A stretch of DNA of 24,777 nucleotides from contig CAZHNG010000062.1 of NCBI GenBank assembly GCA_964533785.1, positions 1 to 24,777 on the forward strand, written 5' to 3'. The position numbers were made by a program, and so were the translations under genes. This document shows positions 8,162 through 15,808 of the stretch, piece after piece. This DNA is from JANQRV01 sp964533785 (GTDB lineage: Bacteria > Bacteroidota > Bacteroidia > Chitinophagales > Saprospiraceae). The notes beneath the pieces are model-generated. The model was not told where the DNA came from. It made no database searches and saw nothing but the letters and a program-made list of their open reading frames with translations. How positions within the stretch are numbered: the first letter of the stretch is position 1; each line of letters starts with the position of its first letter.

Positions 8162-8303
8162 ATTTCTCTTAAAGATACAATTTTAAAAAATGCACCCTAA
8201 CAGCAAAAAAGAATGAAAAGCAACGGCTTCTAAGAACTATATAACCGTACACTTCTCTTTAGAAGTTTAATATCCAAAAAACATTAGGGTTTTCAATGAT
8301 CTG
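8162..8303 (+). other. Possible small transcript region before an orphan terminator
   Basis: No convincing gene occupies this stretch, yet it ends in a strong plus-strand terminator. It holds a 7-bp inverted pair CTTCTAA/TTAGAAG and only 6- to 8-codon frames. A small regulatory RNA is possible; no known RNA family was recognised and no promoter box is clear. Confidence 0.25.
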
Positions 8304-8335
8304 AAGGCTTCCTGTTGTAGGAAGCCTTTTTTTTT
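8304..8335 (+). terminator. Intrinsic terminator without an assigned gene
   Basis: A 10-bp perfect stem (AAGGCTTCCT 8304-8313, AGGAAGCCTT 8319-8328) with a 5-nt loop runs into nine T residues (8327-8335), so it acts on the plus strand. The nearest plus-strand gene ends at 7368 and is separated by a minus-strand gene. Confidence 0.85.
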
Positions 8336-8496
8336 CAAAAAAATTCCGGCATCACTACTCTCAGCAACCACATGAGAAAGAACAAAATTACCGTATCCTT
8401 TAGCACTTCTACAACTCCAATTCGCCCAAGGGCATAACTATTTAGCAGGCATAACCCGAATGGAAGAGTAACCAACGCAAATGCTAAAGCTACAAC
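8336..8496. other. Intergenic, nothing recognised
   Basis: This segment lies downstream of the CxxCH lipoprotein gene on the minus strand. A 21-codon plus-strand frame at 8374 has no supporting features. No hairpin-plus-T-run terminator for the minus-strand gene was found. Confidence 0.4.
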
Positions 8497-8946
8497 TCAA
8501 TTCCCAAAATTCACCTTCACCTCCGGCGGATGACATTTTTGGCACTTTGACTCCTCAAAAAAAGTAGTGAAAGGCCGTTGAATGTGTTGTTGCGTAATCG
8601 CGCTGTGTTTGATCAAGCGCCCCAGCAAAGCATTATCAATATCCATATCCAGGTAAATGGAATCTGTAGAGCCCGGGTAACTGATCAAAATAACGGGCAC
8701 CTTCCCTTCCCTTTCGTTACTGTGGGCGTCCAAAACCAACCACTCGTTTTTTCCCGACGGCACCATTTCCTTTTCTTGGTAAGGTACCCATCCCAGCGAC
8801 ACCGAAATTTCCGGGTGGAAAGATGATATTTCTCCCGGGTCTAACATTCTAATGGTATCAGGCAATATTGCATTTTGGGTCCCCCGGTTGCAGTTGACCG
8901 CAATGAACGCGATCAATAAAAAAAAGAAGGCAAATCTCCAGGCCAT
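8497..8946 (-). CDS. Small lipoprotein with a single C-terminal CxxCH motif
   Basis: I do not recognise this 149-residue protein. It begins with a lipoprotein signal (hydrophobic stretch FAFFFLLIAFIAVNC, Cys19), so it is probably membrane-anchored outside the cytoplasm. The middle looks like a beta-rich domain with segments such as EISVSLGWVPY and KVPVILISYPGSTDSIYLDM. Near the end is one CQKCH motif (135-139), a potential covalent heme-c site, followed by only ten residues. That is too few for a normal cytochrome c fold, which carries the motif at its start. The gene is on the same strand and downstream of a DUF1501 gene and a PSCyt1/DUF1549 gene that also carries CxxCH motifs, so it may be a third member of that cluster. 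The CxxCH could instead bind a metal or be fortuitous. Confidence 0.8.
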   Translation of the reverse strand: MAWRFAFFFLLIAFIAVNCNRGTQNAILPDTIRMLDPGEISSFHPEISVSLGWVPYQEKEMVPSGKNEWLVLDAHSNEREGKVPVILISYPGSTDSIYLDMDIDNALLGRLIKHSAITQQHIQRPFTTFFEESKCQKCHPPEVKVNFGN

Positions 8947-9187
8947 GGTAGTAGTTTTTTATGTAATAGGTTTGTTTTTTTATATTCCAATATACAGCGG
9001 GAAACTGATTTCAAATAAAAAATTTTCCACCCCCAATTATGCTCTCTTCACTTCCCGCGATCAATGTCCGTGTTCGCCTCATTCTAAAACCTGGACTGTT
9101 CAATCTGATGAGATACCAACACAAACGTTTTTAGCACAGCCTAAACAAGGATGTCATAAGCAAAGAAAACGGAAACGTAGCCAAATA
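8947..9187. other. Intergenic upstream region of the CxxCH lipoprotein
   Basis: This AT-rich non-coding sequence lies between the lipoprotein start and the long inverted repeat. A plus-strand frame crosses it, but its composition is unlike the real genes and it overlaps both neighbours. No promoter box was identified with confidence. Confidence 0.4.
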
Positions 9188-9189
9188 AT

Positions 9190-9259
9190 TCACCGCGAAG
9201 AACGCAAAGAGCGCAAAGTCATTTTGTTACTTGGCGTCTCTTGGCGTTCTTCGCGGTGA
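9190..9259. repeat. Long inverted repeat built from CGCAAAG-type units
   Basis: The left arm TCACCGCGAAGAACGC continues through AAAGAGCGCAAAG to 9218. The right arm, from about 9230 to 9259, is its near reverse complement: the 16 outer bases pair perfectly and the inner part has a few mismatches and one extra base. The loop is about 11 nt. Each arm contains its own 9- to 10-bp direct repeats (CGCAAAG type). A related sequence, CTAAGAGACGCAAAGA, lies near 10990. The hairpin sits between the DUF1501 and lipoprotein genes and could act as an mRNA stabiliser, a processing site or a terminator. Confidence 0.85.
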
Positions 9260-9378
9260 TAAATTTTTGTTTGTGTTTTTTCATAACCTACTGTTAAGAC
9301 GACCTGCTTTCGGCTTCAACACATTACCAGCATTCCTTTAGCAAATAAACGCCGATCCTGAGTCAATCAAACTGCCCC

Positions 9379-10833
9379 CTATCCTAACACCTCCTTTACG
9401 ATCTCCCCGTGCACATCCGTCAACCTAAAATTACGGCCCTGGAATGGATAGGTCAACCGTTCATGATCCAATCCCAGCTGATGCAGAATCGTGGCTTGCA
9501 AATCGTGGATATGAATACGACCGTTAATACCACTGTACCCGATTTCGTCCGTTTCGCCGTAGGTGAACCCTTCTTTCATGCCTCCACCAGCCATCCACAT
9601 GGTAAAAGCTTCACCGTGGTGATCCCTGCCTTTGAATGGATTAGTGATGCCACCCCGATTTTCCTGCATCGGTGTACGCCCGAACTCTCCTCCCCATATA
9701 ACCAGTGTATCTTCCAACATACCGCGCTGACTCAGATCCGTAATCAATGCCGTCATCGGCTGATCCACTTCATTACACCGCTTCAAAAAGCCGCCGTGCA
9801 AACTCTCAAAATCGTTGCTCCCGTGGGAATCCCACCCCCGGTGGAACAATTGGATAAATCGTACGCCGCGCTCCGCCAAACGGCGTGCTAATAAACAATT
9901 GTTAGCAAATGATACTTGCCCAGGTTGGGTGCCGTATAGTTCGTGAATATATTCCGGCTCCTCTTCAATGTTGGTGGCCTCAGGTACCGTCATTTGCATT
10001 TTAAAGGCCATTTCGTATTGCGCAATGCGGGAAAGGATCTCCGGATCTCCGCTTTCCTGGTATTCTATTTCATTGATATGATTGATCGCATCCAGTGCTT
10101 CCCTGCGTATATCGCGTGGAATATGATCCGGATTGGAAACATACAGCACCGGATCGCCTTTCGAACGCATTTCTACACCCTGGTACAAAGAAGGTAAAAA
10201 ACCGCTGCCCCAAAGGCTCTTACCACCACTCGGCTGCGATTGTCCGGAAACCAGCACCACAAAACCCGGAAGATCTTCATTATCCGAACCAATACCGTAC
10301 GTCACCCAAGAGCCAAAACTGGGCCGTCCCAATCGAGGACTCCCCGTGTGCATAAACAACTGGGCCGGCGCATGATTAAACTCTTCCGTACGCACCGCCT
10401 TCAAAAAAGTGACTTTATCAACAACTTTCGTAAAATTAGGCAACAACTCCGACACCCAGGCACCAGAGTCGCCGTGCTGCGCAAAACGGAACTGCGGCCC
10501 CAACATCTGCGGCACCCCCCGAATAAAGGCAAAACGCTTTCCTTCCAATAACGACGGCGGACATTCCTTACCATCCAGATCTTGTAGCAAGGGCTTATAA
10601 TCGAATAATTCCAACTGAGAAGGCGCACCGGCCATGTGCAAAAATATAACCCGTTTGGCCTTAGGCATAAAATGCGGTTGCCCCGGAATAAATGTTTGAC
10701 TCTCGTCATCCACAGAACAACCAATCAAACTCCCCAGCGCTGCAGCTCCCAATCCCAATACCCCTTGCTTCAAAAAATACCGCCGATTCAAAAACCGCTG
10801 ATGATATTGGTGAAATTCCTTTATCGTTTCCAT
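9379..10833 (-). CDS. DUF1501 protein, Tat-exported
   Basis: This is a member of the DUF1501 family, which has an alkaline-phosphatase/sulfatase-like fold and no established reaction. The N-terminus LNRRYFLKQGVLGLGAAALG contains a twin-arginine signal (Arg17-Arg18), followed by LIGC (Cys39), a possible lipobox. Family segments seen are FLHMAGAPSQLELFDYKP, EFNHAPAQLFMHTG, RPSFGSWVTYGIG, RFIQLFHRGWDSHGS, VIWGGEFGRTP with DHHGEAFTMWMAGGG, and the terminal HDLQATILHQLGLDHERL. The histidines and aspartates in these blocks are candidate metal ligands. The 484 residues are complete for the family. The upstream gene on the same strand encodes the usual genomic partner (PSCyt1/DUF1549/DUF1553), so the two proteins probably work together on an extracytoplasmic substrate. 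That function is inference. Confidence 0.92.
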   Translation of the reverse strand: METIKEFHQYHQRFLNRRYFLKQGVLGLGAAALGSLIGCSVDDESQTFIPGQPHFMPKAKRVIFLHMAGAPSQLELFDYKPLLQDLDGKECPPSLLEGKRFAFIRGVPQMLGPQFRFAQHGDSGAWVSELLPNFTKVVDKVTFLKAVRTEEFNHAPAQLFMHTGSPRLGRPSFGSWVTYGIGSDNEDLPGFVVLVSGQSQPSGGKSLWGSGFLPSLYQGVEMRSKGDPVLYVSNPDHIPRDIRREALDAINHINEIEYQESGDPEILSRIAQYEMAFKMQMTVPEATNIEEEPEYIHELYGTQPGQVSFANNCLLARRLAERGVRFIQLFHRGWDSHGSNDFESLHGGFLKRCNEVDQPMTALITDLSQRGMLEDTLVIWGGEFGRTPMQENRGGITNPFKGRDHHGEAFTMWMAGGGMKEGFTYGETDEIGYSGINGRIHIHDLQATILHQLGLDHERLTYPFQGRNFRLTDVHGEIVKEVLG

Positions 10834-11037
10834 TTCCTCTGTTTTAAATATTTATACAAGCGTAAAGTATACGTCCCGCTATCCACTCCCCTTTTTATAA
10901 CGCAAACATCCTATGACATAAACCAGCATCGAGACTATACCAAAAGTAATAATTAAAAACACCGGTAAAATTTATCCCCGTAAAGATCACTAAGAGACGC
11001 AAAGAAGAAGATTCATTGCACTCGTAAGTTTGCCTAA
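10834..11037. other. Spacer 5' of the DUF1501 gene
   Basis: This non-coding stretch lies between the start of the DUF1501 gene and the 113-bp repeats. It contains a CGCAAAG-type fragment near 10990, related to the inverted repeat at 9190-9259. Minus-strand TACGCTTG (10857-10864) resembles the -7 box with one mismatch but has no -33 partner, so I do not call a promoter. Confidence 0.4.
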
Positions 11038-11403
11038 AATTTGAAAGACGAAGTCTTGAAAAATAAACCTCCATGCACTCCATGAACTCCGTGGTTTAAA
11101 TTCAATTTAAAAGGCGAAGCCTCGAAAATAAACCCTCTATGTTTCACCACAATTTGAAAGACGAAGTCTTGAAAAATAAACCTCCATGCACTCCATGAAC
11201 TCCATGGTTCAATTTCATTTTAAGAGGCGAAGCCTCGAAAATACCCCCCCTATGTTTCACCACAATTTGAAAGACGAAGTCTTGAAAAATAAACCTCCAT
11301 GCACTCCATGAACTCCATGGTTCAATTTCATTTTAAGAGGCGAAGCCTCAATAAAAACTCTATGTTTCAATCAAATGCAAAGTGGCGAAGCCACGCAGCA
11401 TCC
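11038..11403. repeat. Three tandem 113-bp units plus partial fourth, with seven C-GAA-G mini-hairpins
   Basis: Unit 1 spans 11038-11150 and unit 2 spans 11151-11263 (both 113 bp). Unit 3 runs from 11264 to about 11372 and is followed by a diverged partial copy to the DUF1549 stop. Every full unit has, in order, a hairpin AAGAC-GAA-GTCTT, a 9-bp-period run (CTCCATGCA CTCCATGAA CTCCATGG), a second hairpin (R)AGGC-GAA-GCCTC, and CTATGTTTCA. The partial copy has GTGGC-GAA-GCCAC (11382-11394). Hairpins lie at 11045, 11112, 11158, 11224, 11271, 11337 and 11382. The array sits inside the 570-bp gap between two genes of one presumed operon. Confidence 0.93.
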
Positions 11404-13695
11404 TCACGTCCTAGTCAACACCTCACTCAAATTCAAAATAACATTAGCCACATTGACCATCGCCAACCTCTCCACTTCTTCTTCCGTCCGCTCTGTATCC
11501 GGCCGGCCCTTATACTTCCCAAAAGCCTTTTCATAAAGCTCAACCAACTCCTGCAACCGCCCAGCATCAGGCTCACGCATCAACGCCAACTGAAAACCGT
11601 AAGCGATCTGCTCTTCCAGCGATGCTCCCCCCTCCATAAGCATTCTATCAGCAAAAGCGTTAGCCGCTTCCACAAAAACCGGGTCATTGAGGGTAACCAA
11701 AGCTTGTAAGGGCGTATTGGTTCTGATGCGTTTAGAACTACACAATTCCCGGCTTGGCGTATCAAAAGTCATCATCGAGGGATAAGGGCTCACCCTTCGC
11801 CAAAAAGTATACAACGCACGCCGGTGCTGATCCCCGTCTTCACTGGTTTCCCAACGAGCCGTATGACGTATGACGTTCCACACTCCTTCAGGCTGATAGG
11901 GCATTACGCTAGGCCCATAAACCTCAGGGTTCAATAAACCACTGATCACCAGCGCCTGATCCCTGATCTGTTCGGCCGATAACCGAAACCGCGGACCTCT
12001 GGCCAACAACTCATTGTAAGGATCTTTTTCCAATATTTCGTCCGACACTGCCGAAGATTGACGGTAAGTAGCCGACATGACGATCTGCTTCAACAACGAT
12101 TTAATGCTCCATTCGTGCTCATACGAAAACTCATGGGCCAGCCAGTCCAATAACCGGGGATAGACCGGAGGGTCACTTTGCGTTCCAAAATCTTCCATGG
12201 TTCGGATCAATCCTTCGCCGAAAAGTTGTTCCCAAAACCGATTGACGATTACCCTGGCCGTCAGCGGATTGTTCTTATCCACCAACCACTGAGCAAAGCC
12301 TAGTCTGTTATCAGGGTATTCCTCCGGCATCGGTGGTAAAAAGCCAGGAACGTCCGGTTTTACCTCTTCACCGTGTACCAGCCAATTACCGCGCTCGAAA
12401 ACATGAGTTATTCTACTCGTATCTTCCGAAAACTCCTGCATCACCGGCACACTGGCGGGCTGAATAGCCAGGAATTCTTCCAATAACTCCTGGTATGCCT
12501 CGGTGAGGGTATCGCCACTTTCCCGGTAGCTTTGCAGGTCTTTCTCCAGATTCGCTCTTTTTAACTTTTGCCCCGGGGAAAACAACGTCGCCCGTGGTGC
12601 ATCATCGGAACGATCATGGTCAGCAGTGTTGTTAAAAAAGGCATACAGTTCATAAAATTCCTCATGCCGAATGGGATCGTAGGGATGAGCATGACATTGT
12701 ACGCAGGAGATCGTTGTGGCCTGCCATACTTCCATCGTCGTGTTCACCCGGTCGATAACGGCAGCTACCCGGAATTCTTCATCATCGGTTCCGCCCTCAT
12801 CATTCGTCATAGTATTGCGGTGAAAAACAGTGGCTAACAGTTGATTATCGTCAGGATCCTGCAACAAGTCACCCGCCAATTGTTCGATGGTAAATTGATC
12901 AAAAGGCATATCCTGGTTGAAAGCATGAATTACCCAATCGCGATATCGCCAAACCGATGGCCGCAACCGGTCCTTCTGATAGCCGCGTGAATCTGCATAA
13001 CGGGCCATATCAAGCCACATGGATGCCCAACGCTCCCCAAAATGTGGAGAAGCAAGTAAACGGTCTACTACCTTTTCGTAAGCTTCCGGACTATTATCAT
13101 TCACAAAAGCTACTACTTCTTCTGGTTGAGGAGGTAATCCGGTCAGGTCCAGGCTTACCCGGCGGATCAAGGTACTTTTATCGGCTTCCGAATTGGGGCT
13201 AAGATCTTCGTTTGCCAGTTTATTCCATACAAACTGATCGATTTCATTTTTAATCCAGTTGCTATTTACACCAGGCGGCGTGACTGGTTCTTCCGGAAAT
13301 TCGTAAGCCCAGTGGGTATCCCATTCCGCTCCCTGCCGGATCCATTTCCGCAAGATCTTCTTATCCTTATCGCTTAGGGGAGAACCTTCCGGCGGCATGC
13401 GGATCTCAGGATCAGGATGTTCTATCCTTTTTATCAATTCACTCTTGTTAGGTGCACCGGGAACAATAGCCGGATGGCCGGATTTTGCGGGTGCAAAAGC
13501 CTCTTCCTCAAATAGAAAACTCAACCCCGATTGCTGCTTCACTCCACCGTGGCAGTTTAAACAATGCGCATTTAAAATGGGCCGGACTTGTGTATTAAAA
13601 TCAATGGTTTCTTCCTCCCAGATCCAGCTTGTCAGTATAAAAGCGATCAAGGATAAACCAATCAATGTAAAGACAATAATGCCTTTCTTCATCAC
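11404..13695 (-). CDS. PSCyt1 / DUF1549 / DUF1553 (PSD1) protein
   Basis: This multidomain protein of a family abundant in Planctomycetes and also found in Bacteroidota has an N-terminal hydrophobic anchor (residues 5-25). It is followed by a planctomycete cytochrome-c domain with CLNCHGG (Cys45, Cys48, His49) and the typical IRMPPEGSPLSDKDKKILRKWI tail (about 97-119). DUF1549 (PSCyt2) begins around IDQFVWNKL and carries RWASMWLDMARYADS and a second CxxCH in CVQCHAHPYDP. The DUF1553 (PSD1) part shows NPLTARVIVNRFWEQLFGEG, RLSAEQIRDQAL and RTNTPLQALVTLNDPVF. At 763 residues it is near the short end of its family. The two CxxCH motifs suggest heme binding and electron transfer outside the cytoplasm. 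It is followed on the same strand by a DUF1501 gene, its usual partner, across a long repeat-filled gap. The biochemical role of the pair is not established. Confidence 0.93.
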   Translation of the reverse strand: MMKKGIIVFTLIGLSLIAFILTSWIWEEETIDFNTQVRPILNAHCLNCHGGVKQQSGLSFLFEEEAFAPAKSGHPAIVPGAPNKSELIKRIEHPDPEIRMPPEGSPLSDKDKKILRKWIRQGAEWDTHWAYEFPEEPVTPPGVNSNWIKNEIDQFVWNKLANEDLSPNSEADKSTLIRRVSLDLTGLPPQPEEVVAFVNDNSPEAYEKVVDRLLASPHFGERWASMWLDMARYADSRGYQKDRLRPSVWRYRDWVIHAFNQDMPFDQFTIEQLAGDLLQDPDDNQLLATVFHRNTMTNDEGGTDDEEFRVAAVIDRVNTTMEVWQATTISCVQCHAHPYDPIRHEEFYELYAFFNNTADHDRSDDAPRATLFSPGQKLKRANLEKDLQSYRESGDTLTEAYQELLEEFLAIQPASVPVMQEFSEDTSRITHVFERGNWLVHGEEVKPDVPGFLPPMPEEYPDNRLGFAQWLVDKNNPLTARVIVNRFWEQLFGEGLIRTMEDFGTQSDPPVYPRLLDWLAHEFSYEHEWSIKSLLKQIVMSATYRQSSAVSDEILEKDPYNELLARGPRFRLSAEQIRDQALVISGLLNPEVYGPSVMPYQPEGVWNVIRHTARWETSEDGDQHRRALYTFWRRVSPYPSMMTFDTPSRELCSSKRIRTNTPLQALVTLNDPVFVEAANAFADRMLMEGGASLEEQIAYGFQLALMREPDAGRLQELVELYEKAFGKYKGRPDTERTEEEVERLAMVNVANVILNLSEVLTRT

Positions 13696-14032
13696 AATTA
13701 CAGTTTTGTCCCGAATATAATATATATCCTGGACGAAACTAAATCAAGCTTGCCATTACTTTGAGGTGGTTGAAGGTTATGTGATTATTCGGTTAGGGGT
13801 TATGATGAAATACTCCTATTTGTGAGCAACCCTTCTTCGAAAAATTTTCTTTTCCCGAAAAATAAAATAAGTACTCAGTTGGAATGAGATCATTCTTGTT
13901 TATTTGTTGATGCGTTTATCCGTTTATGCAAAAGTTGTCTGAAATGTATCAACGGATAAACACATCAACATACCATTGCTGGGATAACAGGAATTGCATG
14001 AATTACCAATTTACTATAGTGACAGGGTAGTA
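13696..14032. other. leuB-DUF1549 spacer with 20-bp inverted repeat
   Basis: The spacer is non-coding. Its main structure is the inverted repeat with arms 13905-13924 and 13951-13970 (GTTGATGCGTTTATCCGTT against AACGGATAAACACATCAAC, one mismatch, 26-nt loop). It lies 3' of leuB on the minus strand. There is no T-run immediately after it, so it is not a classic intrinsic terminator, but it could end or stabilise the leu transcript. No promoter for the DUF1549 gene was found with confidence. Confidence 0.7.
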
Positions 14033-15148
14033 CTATATAATGGTCGATATCTGTTCGGTCAATCGTTTTTTATCAATGTGAACGATATCTTTAATTTCAA
14101 GCAAGGAAGCGACGAGGTCTCCAAAGCTAGAGCAGGACTGGGGAAACTCTGGTTCCAGTTCACTGGTTCCCACCCCTTCTTCCAGTAATACCTGAACGAC
14201 GTAGCGAATAGAATTGGCTTCTTTTTGAAGGCCAAACATATCAAGCATCATAGCTGTTGACAGGATTGTTGCCGCAGGGTTAGCAATGTCTTGACCGGCA
14301 GCCTGAGGGAAGGAACCATGAATTGGTTCGTAAAGAGAAGTATGTATGCCAATAGATGCGGAGGGTAATAAACCGAGGCTTCCGACCAATACGCTGGCTT
14401 CATCAGAAAGAATATCCCCAAACATATTGGAAGTTAAGATCACATCGAATTGTTTGGGATATTGAACCAATTGCATAGCGGCATTATCCACGAACATTTG
14501 GTTGTATTCCACTTCCGGATACTCTTTGGCCATTGTGGAAACCGTTCTACGCCAAAGCCGGGAAGTTTCCAACACGTTTGCTTTATCGACCAGCGTTAGT
14601 TTTTTTCGGCGCTGCATGGCTCTTTCGAAGGCAAGCTTGGCAATCCGGTTGATCTCATCCACGTGGTAGGAGCAGGTATCAAATGCCGACAGGCCGTCTT
14701 CACTGGTTCCTTTCTCACCAAAGTAAATACCTCCGGTCAATTCTCTGAAGATGGTAAAGTTCACCCCTTCAATTTTTTCGGGCTTTAAAGGAGATAGCCG
14801 TGATAAGGATTTATAAGTATATACGGGACGTATATTAGCGTAAAGCTTTAAGGCCTTACGCAAGCCAAGTAATCCTTGCTCCGGCCTTACTTTTGCATTA
14901 GGATCGTTATCGTATTTAGGATCGCCGATCGCTCCTAGCAGAACGGCATCGGAATTCAGACAAGTATCGATCGTTTCCACTGGCAGTGGAGATCCGGTAA
15001 TATCAATAGCGGAAGCACCGATCAATGCATGACAATATTCGAACTGATGATTATAGCTTATTGCGATGGTATCCAAAACCTTTATTGCCTGATCAATGAC
15101 TTCAGGACCGATACCATCTCCTTTTAATATAGCGATCCTCTTTTTCAT
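14033..15148 (-). CDS. leuB: 3-isopropylmalate dehydrogenase
   Basis: LeuB oxidatively decarboxylates 3-isopropylmalate to 2-oxoisocaproate with NAD, the last pathway-specific step of leucine synthesis. Visible motifs are the start KRIAILKGDGIGPEV, RELTGGIYFG (135-144), the catalytic lysine region LVDKANVLETSRLWR (Lys189), the metal-binding aspartates in NMFGDILSDE (Asp221, Asp245, Asp249 set), and the NAD loop EPIHGSFPQAAGQDIANP (274-291). The 371-residue length is typical. The gene follows leuD by 11 bp and ends the leucine operon. A long inverted repeat lies about 60 bp after its stop. Confidence 0.97.
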   Translation of the reverse strand: MKKRIAILKGDGIGPEVIDQAIKVLDTIAISYNHQFEYCHALIGASAIDITGSPLPVETIDTCLNSDAVLLGAIGDPKYDNDPNAKVRPEQGLLGLRKALKLYANIRPVYTYKSLSRLSPLKPEKIEGVNFTIFRELTGGIYFGEKGTSEDGLSAFDTCSYHVDEINRIAKLAFERAMQRRKKLTLVDKANVLETSRLWRRTVSTMAKEYPEVEYNQMFVDNAAMQLVQYPKQFDVILTSNMFGDILSDEASVLVGSLGLLPSASIGIHTSLYEPIHGSFPQAAGQDIANPAATILSTAMMLDMFGLQKEANSIRYVVQVLLEEGVGTSELEPEFPQSCSSFGDLVASLLEIKDIVHIDKKRLTEQISTII

Positions 15149-15159
15149 AAAAAGAAATT

Positions 15160-15750
15160 CTAGTGAACTTTCGATTCTTCAAAGCTCAATATAACTTCTT
15201 TCTTGGATAAGAGAAAGTCTATATCATCATATCCGTTCAACAAACACATTTTTTTGTAGGCATCGATCTCGAAATTTTCCGATATACTGGCTTCCGGCAA
15301 TTCAATGGTTTGTCTCTCCAGATCGACCTTGATTTGAGTGTCCGGATTTTGTTCAACAGCAGTAAAAATACGATCGAGAAAGGCAGGAGATACCGTAACC
15401 GGTAACAATCCGTTATTCAATGCGTTCCCCTTGAAAATATCAGCAAAGTAACTGGAAACCACTACCCTAAAACCATAATCGAAAATCGCCCAGGCTGCGT
15501 GTTCCCGGCTGGAGCCACAACCGAAATTTTTACCCGCCACCAGAATTTGTCCGGAATAAATAGGATTATTAAAAACCACATCCGGCTTTGGTTTACCATC
15601 GGGAAAATAACGCCAATCCCGGAATAAGTTATCGCCAAAGCCTTCCCGCGTTGTCGCTTTTAAAAAACGAGCGGGAATGATCTGATCGGTATCAATGTCC
15701 TCGATTGGCAAGGGTACTACACTTGATGTTACGGTTTTAAATTTTTGCAC
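15160..15750 (-). CDS. leuD: 3-isopropylmalate dehydratase small subunit (GTG start)
   Basis: LeuD is the swivelling small subunit that works with LeuC to isomerise 2- to 3-isopropylmalate. Motifs are PIEDIDTDQIIPARFLK near the start, the FGCGSSREHAAWAIFDYGF loop, and SSYFADIFKGNALNNGLLPV. The open frame continues upstream to an ATG at 15915, but that part is translated from a repeat array and a mobile element. Homology begins at the GTG at 15748-15750 (V/M-QKFKTVTSSVVP), giving 196 residues, the normal LeuD size. leuB starts 11 bp after its stop. Upstream, a 571-bp gap separates it from leuC, where a few bases would be usual, so leuC-leuD coupling may be weakened or replaced by another transcription start. 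Confidence 0.95.
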   Translation of the reverse strand: MQKFKTVTSSVVPLPIEDIDTDQIIPARFLKATTREGFGDNLFRDWRYFPDGKPKPDVVFNNPIYSGQILVAGKNFGCGSSREHAAWAIFDYGFRVVVSSYFADIFKGNALNNGLLPVTVSPAFLDRIFTAVEQNPDTQIKVDLERQTIELPEASISENFEIDAYKKMCLLNGYDDIDFLLSKKEVILSFEESKVH

Positions 15751-15766
15751 GATATTCTTGTTTTGA

Positions 15767-15800
15767 GATGTTAGATGCCAGATAACAGATGTCAGATTGG
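15767..15800. repeat. Heptanucleotide array (GATGTCA type)
   Basis: The units are GATGTTA, GATGCCA, GATAACA, GATGTCA and a partial GATTGG, all 7 bp. The last 21 bases (15780-15800) are the inverted copy of 16298-16318 with about 18 of 21 matches. The array ends 17 bp before the leuD GTG. Confidence 0.9.
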
Positions 15801-15808
15801 TAAAGAGA

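Noticed and set aside
8374..8439. 21-codon plus-strand frame
   Set aside because: It has no domain, no upstream signal and no conservation evidence; frames of this length are common by chance.
8852..9259. 135-codon plus-strand frame
   Set aside because: It overlaps the lipoprotein start on the other strand and the inverted repeat, has a highly basic low-quality translation and no recognisable domain.
11038..11403. CRISPR array
   Set aside because: The repeats are 113 bp, directly tandem and without unique spacers, and no cas gene is in the window.
11299..11709. 136-codon plus-strand frame
   Set aside because: It is antisense to the DUF1553 end and partly made of the 113-bp repeat.
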